Below are positions 59,320-64,000 of a stretch of 64,000 nucleotides of DNA, piece by piece (within the stretch, counting starts at the first letter, position 1; every line of letters starts with the position of its first letter). Location: contig CM051456.1 in assembly GCA_028274465.1 (NCBI GenBank), forward strand, positions 111,963,397 through 112,027,396, written 5' to 3'. The DNA comes from Plantago ovata (taxonomy: Eukaryota; Streptophyta; Magnoliopsida; Lamiales; Plantaginaceae). The notes below the pieces were generated by a model. The model saw only the letters and a program-made list of their open reading frames with translations, had not been told where the DNA came from and did not search any database. Both the position numbers and the translations under genes were made by a program.

Positions 59320-59734
59320 TAAAAACAAAAACTCAATTCATTACAGATCCTAGTTGAATTATAATACCCCTAAACCACCGAAGAATTTAATAGACTCTGA
59401 AAGCTCCATGAATATGAAAGGAGCAGCAATTGAAATGAATAAGTGAAAAAATTAAGAGGAATTATTGTATCCATACTTTAAGGAGAGTAGACTTTCCGCA
59501 GCCGTTGGGTCCGAGCAGCATCCAGAACTGTCCAGTGGGAATGCTGAGCGAGCAATCATTAAGTATGGGTACGAATTTCCCTTGCCGCGTTTTCACAGAG
59601 TAGCTAAGATTTCGGCAATCGATTGCCAGATTTTCAACAGATGTGGAGGCGGTTGCGTTGCTCACGGCCGAGGAGCGGCGGAAGAGAGGAAGCTGCGCCG
59701 CCACCACGGTGGTGGCGGTAAATGTCGTATTCAT
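56553..59734 (-). CDS. ABCI10: ABC transporter I family member 10, plastid ATPase (267 aa, 5 exons)
   Basis: Minus-strand exons 59734-59477, 59189-59103, 58215-58090, 58007-57885, 56762-56553 (804 nt) join in frame with GT-AG introns. All nucleotide-binding motifs are present: Walker [14 protein letters not shown] (about residues 73-85), Q-loop VFQNPDHQV, signature LSGGQKQR, Walker B VLLLDEL, D-loop SFLDENDQ and H-loop WVTHRLEEL. There is no membrane segment, as expected for a soluble subunit. The first 35-40 residues are rich in Ser/Thr/Ala and basic, fitting a chloroplast transit peptide. The sequence matches the Arabidopsis ABCI10/NAP13 lineage ([55 protein letters not shown]), thought to work with ABCI11 and ABCI12 as a plastid ECF-type importer; loss is harmful to embryos or seedlings in Arabidopsis. 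The Walker B glutamate is intact. Looks functional. Confidence 0.95.
57300..57884. other. Part of intron 4 of ABCI10 with repeat-like AT-rich DNA
   Basis: Intron 4 spans 56,763-57,884 and is the longest of the gene. It contains an AT-rich block (about 57,340-57,860) with a duplicated phrase AATAGGAGAGGAA (about 57,718 and 57,858), which may be a small insertion with its target duplication. No exon of the family is missing. Confidence 0.4.
59222..59320. repeat. Poly(A) plus (AAT)n microsatellite in intron 1 of ABCI10
   Basis: An A-tract of about 27 bases is followed by more than 20 copies of AAT. Such A-tract/trinucleotide pairs often grow from a retroposon tail, but no retroposon body was read next to it. 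It lies inside the intron 59,190-59,476. Confidence 0.9.
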
Positions 59735-60016
59735 TTTGGTTCAATTCAGTTGCTTGGGCTCTGGGCTCTGGGTGAACTGAACGAAGCCGATCAGAGTTCC
59801 GGTTGATGATGTGAGGATGATGGAAGATAGTAATGGAGATGGTGGTAACGGGGATGCTGAGATGGGTTGATGATGATGAGATGAAATAATGATTTGGGTT
59901 GGCAGTTGTTGATGAAGATGGCGAGCGAGCGAGATAGAAGAAGCAGAGCGTTTTTTTTTTCCTTTCTTTTCTTTCTTACTGTGGTGGCGTGAAGATGAGA
60001 ATGAGGAGAGAGAATA

Positions 60017-60104
60017 TGGGCCAGCTGATGGAGGGCCACGAGAAATGGGCCAGGAATCACAATTCGACTTGGGCCACACAAATATAAGGTTGCTAGCTAG
60101 CCCA
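60017..60104 (-). promoter_or_regulatory. Cluster of TGGGCC/TGGGCT (site II) motifs upstream of ABCI10
   Basis: TGGGCC occurs at 60,017-60,022, 60,046-60,051 and 60,070-60,075, and TGGGCT (minus strand) at 60,099-60,104. This is 280-370 bp before the ATG. Site II elements of this form are known TCP-factor targets in promoters of plant housekeeping, ribosomal and organelle-related genes, fitting a constitutive plastid function. Assigned by motif and position. Confidence 0.55.
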
Positions 60105-60109
60105 AATCG

Positions 60110-60253
60110 AAACGAGACGAATTACTACTACACGAGCTTTCTAAAATTAAATTCCATTGCGCGGGAAAGAAATTAAATAATTATCAAATAAAATAAATTA
60201 CTTGGGTAATTAATTAATTTTAAAAAAATAATTAGAAAAAGCGGGATGTTACA
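60110..60253 (-). mobile_element. 3' LTR start of the Ty3 relic (minus strand)
   Basis: Read on the minus strand, TGTAACATCCCGC (60,253-60,241) directly follows a polypurine tract, the expected start of a Ty3 3' LTR. It continues as AT-rich sequence to about 60,110, where ABCI10 promoter-like sequence begins, so the LTR is probably truncated. No second LTR was identified. Confidence 0.55.
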
Positions 60254-60266
60254 CTCCACCACCCTT
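60254..60266 (-). other. Polypurine tract of the Ty3 relic
   Basis: The minus strand reads AAGGGTGGTGGAG immediately before the LTR start TGTAACA. It is preceded by TTTCGAGGACGAAACTTC, the usual end of plant Ty3 pol. It primes plus-strand synthesis in intact elements. Confidence 0.65.
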
Positions 60267-60299
60267 AAGAGAAGTTTCGTCCTCGAAACTTAACTAACG

Positions 60300-62340
60300 T
60301 AAAACGAACGAACATGGAACTGAGAATCGAAAGTCTTCAAACTTCAAACGCCGGATGAAAAGAACAAACTTTGTGAACCCAAAAGTTAACGAGGGCGTAT
60401 CTAACCTATGGAAAACAAAGCTCACTTATTCAACAAGAGCATTTAACCGTAAATCCTCAATAAATAATCGATACTTAAATTCCGAGTGAGTCTAATCTAA
60501 AGAAAGAAGTGCAGTTCGAGAAACAAACTTAACTTAGAAGAAGTTTGTTCAAATGAGCATACTTATTGCTACATTTTCCGAGAAAGTCTCATGTCCGATA
60601 ATACTATAGACTCTTGGCTTGGCCTTCGCACTACTTCCTTGACTCTTAGAAGCGGTGCCTCCAAATCTTCCTTCTTCAACCAGTGAGTTACGCCGCGGAC
60701 AAACATTAATGTTATGCTCCTTGCTACCACAAGCCAAACAAACACCATGTTTCCTCCAACAGTACGTTATTCTCCTCATGAGTTGTTCCTCCGCAAAAAA
60801 TTGCAATTCCTCCTAGCTGATTGTTCAGTACTTTCAGCCACATGACGAGGTCGACTTTCGTGCTGGTGGCGAGAATACTTGGATGTCAAATGACGATCCT
60901 TGCTACTCCTGTGACCAGAAGTTTTTCTAGATCGGTGTGTTTCAAACTCAACTGCCTTAGCGTAGGTAGGCATGTCAGTTCCGAACAAGCTGTAACGGAT
61001 CTTTGAGTTCAGACCCTTCACAAAACATCGTACCTTCTCTCTCTCATCGTTCTGAAAGTGTGGCACGTACTTCAGCAGTCGCGTGAGTTCGGAGTCATAG
61101 TCGGCGACATATCCATTCTTCCTTGCACCAAATCTTGGAATTCATCCCTCTTGTTCTCACGAACCATGCGAGGCACAAACTTATCCATGAACTCTTTCTC
61201 GAAGTTCACCCAAGTGCAGTGAGTTTGCTATTATCTCCACTTCGCATCTATGGTCCTCCACCAGTTTCATGCTGCTCCATCGAACTGGAACGTTGCGAGC
61301 TCAATCTTTCTCTCGTCCAGGTAGTGCAGAATCGAGAATAAATTCTCCATGCTTTCTAGCCAAAGCTCATCCTTGCGGGCATTGGGCGCCCCATCGAACC
61401 TGTCGAGACGAAAACGAGCGAAACATTCAGCAGCTTGATATATCGATTGAGGCGGTGGCGGTGGCGGGGGGAGTTGGCTGAGCAGGTTGCGGCCTAGTGT
61501 GGCGCATGGTCTCGCTGAGGTTTCCCAAGGCTACTATGATGCAATCCACTTGGTCGAAGTTGTTAGTATGGTTGGCGTCACCATTGCCATTGCTGCTAGT
61601 AGATCGGGTGTAGTTTATGCGACTCATTCTAACAAAAGGCACCACTTAATAGTTGATTTAACAACCTCGAATGGCTAACTTAGAAAATAAAAAGGATCTA
61701 AGGCAAAAACTTAGTCTTCTATCGCATGAAAGTAACTTGATAATAATGAAAGCATGCATTTAAAATTCAAAAAGAAAACATAAGATCATAAAGCAAATAT
61801 AGTCTCCAAACAAATAAAGCATGCTTCTGAATCAAAGAAATATCAGTCTCAGACGAGTAAACAGAAAAACCACAGTGTCATGCAAAAGAAATGAAATTCG
61901 CAAATTCAGTCAAGATAAGCAGACAAGTCTTATTGGTGGAAAAGGAATTTCAAACTACGCAATCAGTGAAGGCATCTATCCTAATAGTTAGCCCCCATGT
62001 CTTCCTCGTAACGCCTTCTAGGTTCACTCGAAGGTCCTGTTTCATCGTTGGGGTCCTCAAAGGGTTCCTCCTTGTCTTCAATAGGATTCATGCGACGCTT
62101 CGGTCCAATAGTAAACGGGAACGACCTCCTAGCCTTCTCCTTCGCACTGAGTCTATAGCCTAAGTTAGACTTGGTTGGTGTGACCATGTCGTTACGCCTT
62201 CGCTTGGTAGCTCGTAGTGCATCATTCAGGAGGCGAATCTCAGTGTCACGGGCAGCGATTGTGTCTTGGAGCCTCAGATTTTCGAATCAGAAATGGTCTC
62301 GTTCACGAACTACGGTGTCCATCACGGTGTTTGGGTAATC
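60300..62340 (-). pseudogene. Ty3 retrotransposon gag relic, pol deleted
   Basis: The minus strand, read from high to low coordinates, first gives a coiled-coil/basic leader segment (about 62,340-61,981: LQDTIAARDTEIRLLNDAL, TKRRRND, GYRLSAKEKARRSFPF). Then comes Gag (about 61,645-60,549: RFDGAPNARKDELWLESME, ERKIELATFQFDGAA, VNFEKEFMDKFVPRMV, REKVRCFVKGLNSKIRYSLF) and a CCHC zinc knuckle CLACGSKEHNINVC. Several stops and frameshifts break it, for example near 61,430 and 61,070. After the Gag end (RVYSIIGHE, about 60,600) protease, reverse transcriptase, RNase H and integrase are missing; only about 250 bp separate it from the polypurine tract. The element is thus internally deleted and inactive. 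Confidence 0.8.
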
Positions 62341-62590
62341 GACAATGGTTGGAACAGTGTTTAGTATTGATTTATGTTTTATAAAATTTGTAGATACGTT
62401 TTACAGGTGATCAGAATAATTAATGTTCATAGGTATGTAAGAAACATGTGATATTTATAAGTATATTTGTTAGGTAATATAATAAGAAAATGATATTTTT
62501 GTATGGTTTGTGTGGGTGTTTATAGAAATTGAATTAGTAAACTAAAAAAAAAAGGTGAGTTACAGGACTTACTTTTTAACTCCAATGTAG
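62341..62590. other. Short intergenic stretch, possibly Ty3 5' leader
   Basis: AT-rich with no coding potential. It could hold the 5' untranslated leader or LTR of the minus-strand Ty3 relic, but no primer-binding site was recognised. Confidence 0.35.
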
Positions 62591-64000
62591 TGCAATAACA
62601 AAGAGTAAAACCCACATATAGTTTAATAAAATAATGTATTTGGTAGCATTTTAAAAAGAAGTCTTTACCTTTCTGACGCCAATGGGGCGAGCGGGTTTAT
62701 ATATCATCTCATTTCGCCACACGTTGAAGCCATTTCATATTCTTTGCGAAATTTGAGAAAAACTTGTATTGATTTGCGGCGAAGGGTTACATAACATAGC
62801 CTATCTACTACTTCTTATATAGAAGCTCATTTATTACAAATGGAATATGCTTATACAAGTACTGAGCTACAAAACCCCCAATAAATTTCCTATGTCACTA
62901 CATTACAAGAGCCGAATTTGAAGGTGGAAATCATGCGCCGCGTATGAGCCCCAATTCGTACGGTTAATACCAATTTGGTACTGAAAATGATCTGGTGTGG
63001 CAACTTCACGTGTTCCACATAATTCAAATGTTCCCTCCATGGTACTGTGATCTGCTACACCTAATCTGCGTGTTCCAACGTTCCTTGACGCTCTGTAGTT
63101 TTCTTGATTCACTTGGGGACCGATTCATGTTCTGCTTGAGTTCTTCTCTCCTTCTCTGTTTCTTGGGCTACTTCCATGGCTTCTGTTCCTCTTGCTTTGT
63201 CATTTTTATAGGAACATATTGTAAACAACACACAACAAAGAATGCTAAGATATCACAACAAATGGTCCTTACACCACCTGGTCTATGACTAATTTTATAG
63301 CCATCCGTGCGAATGATTTCCTCCAAATTTTTTTTTTTTAAATTTATTTGTGGCATCCGTTTTGGTAACTAATCCAGCCGAACACTACTGTCAAACTCTT
63401 TTTTAGAGGGTGTCTTTCTCAACTGCGTCTTTTACATTCACAAGACTCGAACTTGAACATTAATTAAATGAACACAAATCTTTTACCACTCGATCAAAAA
63501 CCGTTGGTTCTTCGAAATGAAATTACTTGAAAAGTAGTAATATTGATTTTATAAAAATGAAAATTGTGATGAATCCGCATCCTTAATGCCTACTAGATCG
63601 GCCCATGATTTTTTGCCCATCACTAGACCGTGAACTAGCCCAAAGACTCCTGCATCCGCAGAAAAATTCCCCAAAAGTTATTCTTCACATTTCCTTCTCG
63701 CCGGAGCATCGGTGGAACTCAATCTCCGGTCGCCTCTAAACATGTATGTATGTAACTCAATCAATTCCTTTTCCTTTACTGCAATTACTTCAAAACTTCA
63801 TTTACTTCAATTATTTCGAATTTCGCGACTGAGCAAGCGATCTAATCTGTGAGCGGAGTTTCAAACCTAATGTTCATAGTTTCAGTTCTCCATTTCCGTT
63901 TCTCCTCTTCAATTTGAGATGATAATTTCGTTTGAATAGTAGTATATCATTTCACTCTCTTCATTGTTATTCTAATTATAGCTTATGTTATTACTACTAG
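62590..64000. repeat. Duplicated FRS upstream region, copy B (runs off the window)
   Basis: Matches 50,390-51,560 in the same order, with long shared runs to the last base, for example CACATTTCCTTCTCGCCGGA, CTCTAAACATGTATGTA, TTCTAATTATAGCTTAT. A block at about 62,755-63,225 is not shared and is probably an insertion. By analogy with copy A the FRS start codon should lie roughly 0.8 kb beyond the end of this window. Confidence 0.8.

Noticed and set aside
59741-60081. Two overlapping frames upstream of ABCI10 on the minus strand
   Set aside because: They cover the promoter and 5' UTR, are Ser/His-rich from CT-rich leader sequence, and end before or out of frame with the ABCI10 ATG.

Overview
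This is nuclear DNA of a dicot plant. It is AT-rich, its genes carry many introns, and it is packed with typical plant transposons: CACTA, hAT, PIF/Harbinger, Stowaway-type MITEs, L1 LINEs and Ty3. The proteins I can read belong to plant-specific families (VQ motif, REC/CLU, FAR1-related, ABCI10). I cannot name the species. No rRNA gene, convincing tRNA gene, CRISPR array or prokaryotic operon is visible.

Layout. (1) 1-17.3 kb is gene-poor. It holds a chain of short DNA transposons (Stowaway-like 2266-2512, Harbinger-like 2915-3787, hAT-like 4028-4744, Stowaway 5676-5927, MITE 8527-8682), a cluster of palindromes (6660-6915), an L1 RNase H relic (10941-11470) and a 64-bp tandem repeat (12711-12885). 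(2) 17.3-18.6 kb has a palindrome-rich hAT-like element that ends about 30 bp before the TATA box of an intronless VQ-motif gene. (3) 22.45-33.35 kb, minus strand, is a 23-exon gene for a CLU/TPR protein of the REDUCED CHLOROPLAST COVERAGE family. All exon junctions rebuild one open frame of 1,677 aa. (4) 35.2-36.2 kb is a decayed F-box/LRR gene. (5) 37,060-44,388 is a full-length CACTA (En/Spm-type) transposon with both genes apparently open: a TNP2/TNPD-type transposase and a TNPA-like protein. It is inserted in a small tandem-repeat array. (6) 45,186-46,701 is a non-autonomous hAT element with a perfect 8-bp target duplication, itself carrying an L1 fragment and a Stowaway MITE. (7) 50.4-55.2 kb is a FAR1-RELATED SEQUENCE (FRS6/FRS8-like) gene broken by a small deletion and a hAT MITE, followed by an F-box fragment. 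(8) 56.55-59.73 kb, minus strand, is an intact five-exon gene for the plastid ABC ATPase ABCI10, with TGGGCC promoter motifs upstream. (9) 60.1-62.3 kb is an internally deleted Ty3 retrotransposon (gag plus 3' polypurine tract). (10) 62.6 kb to the end repeats the 5' region of the FRS locus, so a second FRS copy probably starts just beyond the window.

Three host genes look functional: VQ, REC and ABCI10. The last two point to plastid biology (chloroplast compartment size; plastid ECF-type transport), but they are unlinked in function as far as the sequence shows. The rest of the window is transposon history. The most useful material is the intact CACTA element, the FRS tandem duplication in which one copy died, and the nested transposons with readable target duplications. 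I found no convincing previously undescribed multi-gene system.
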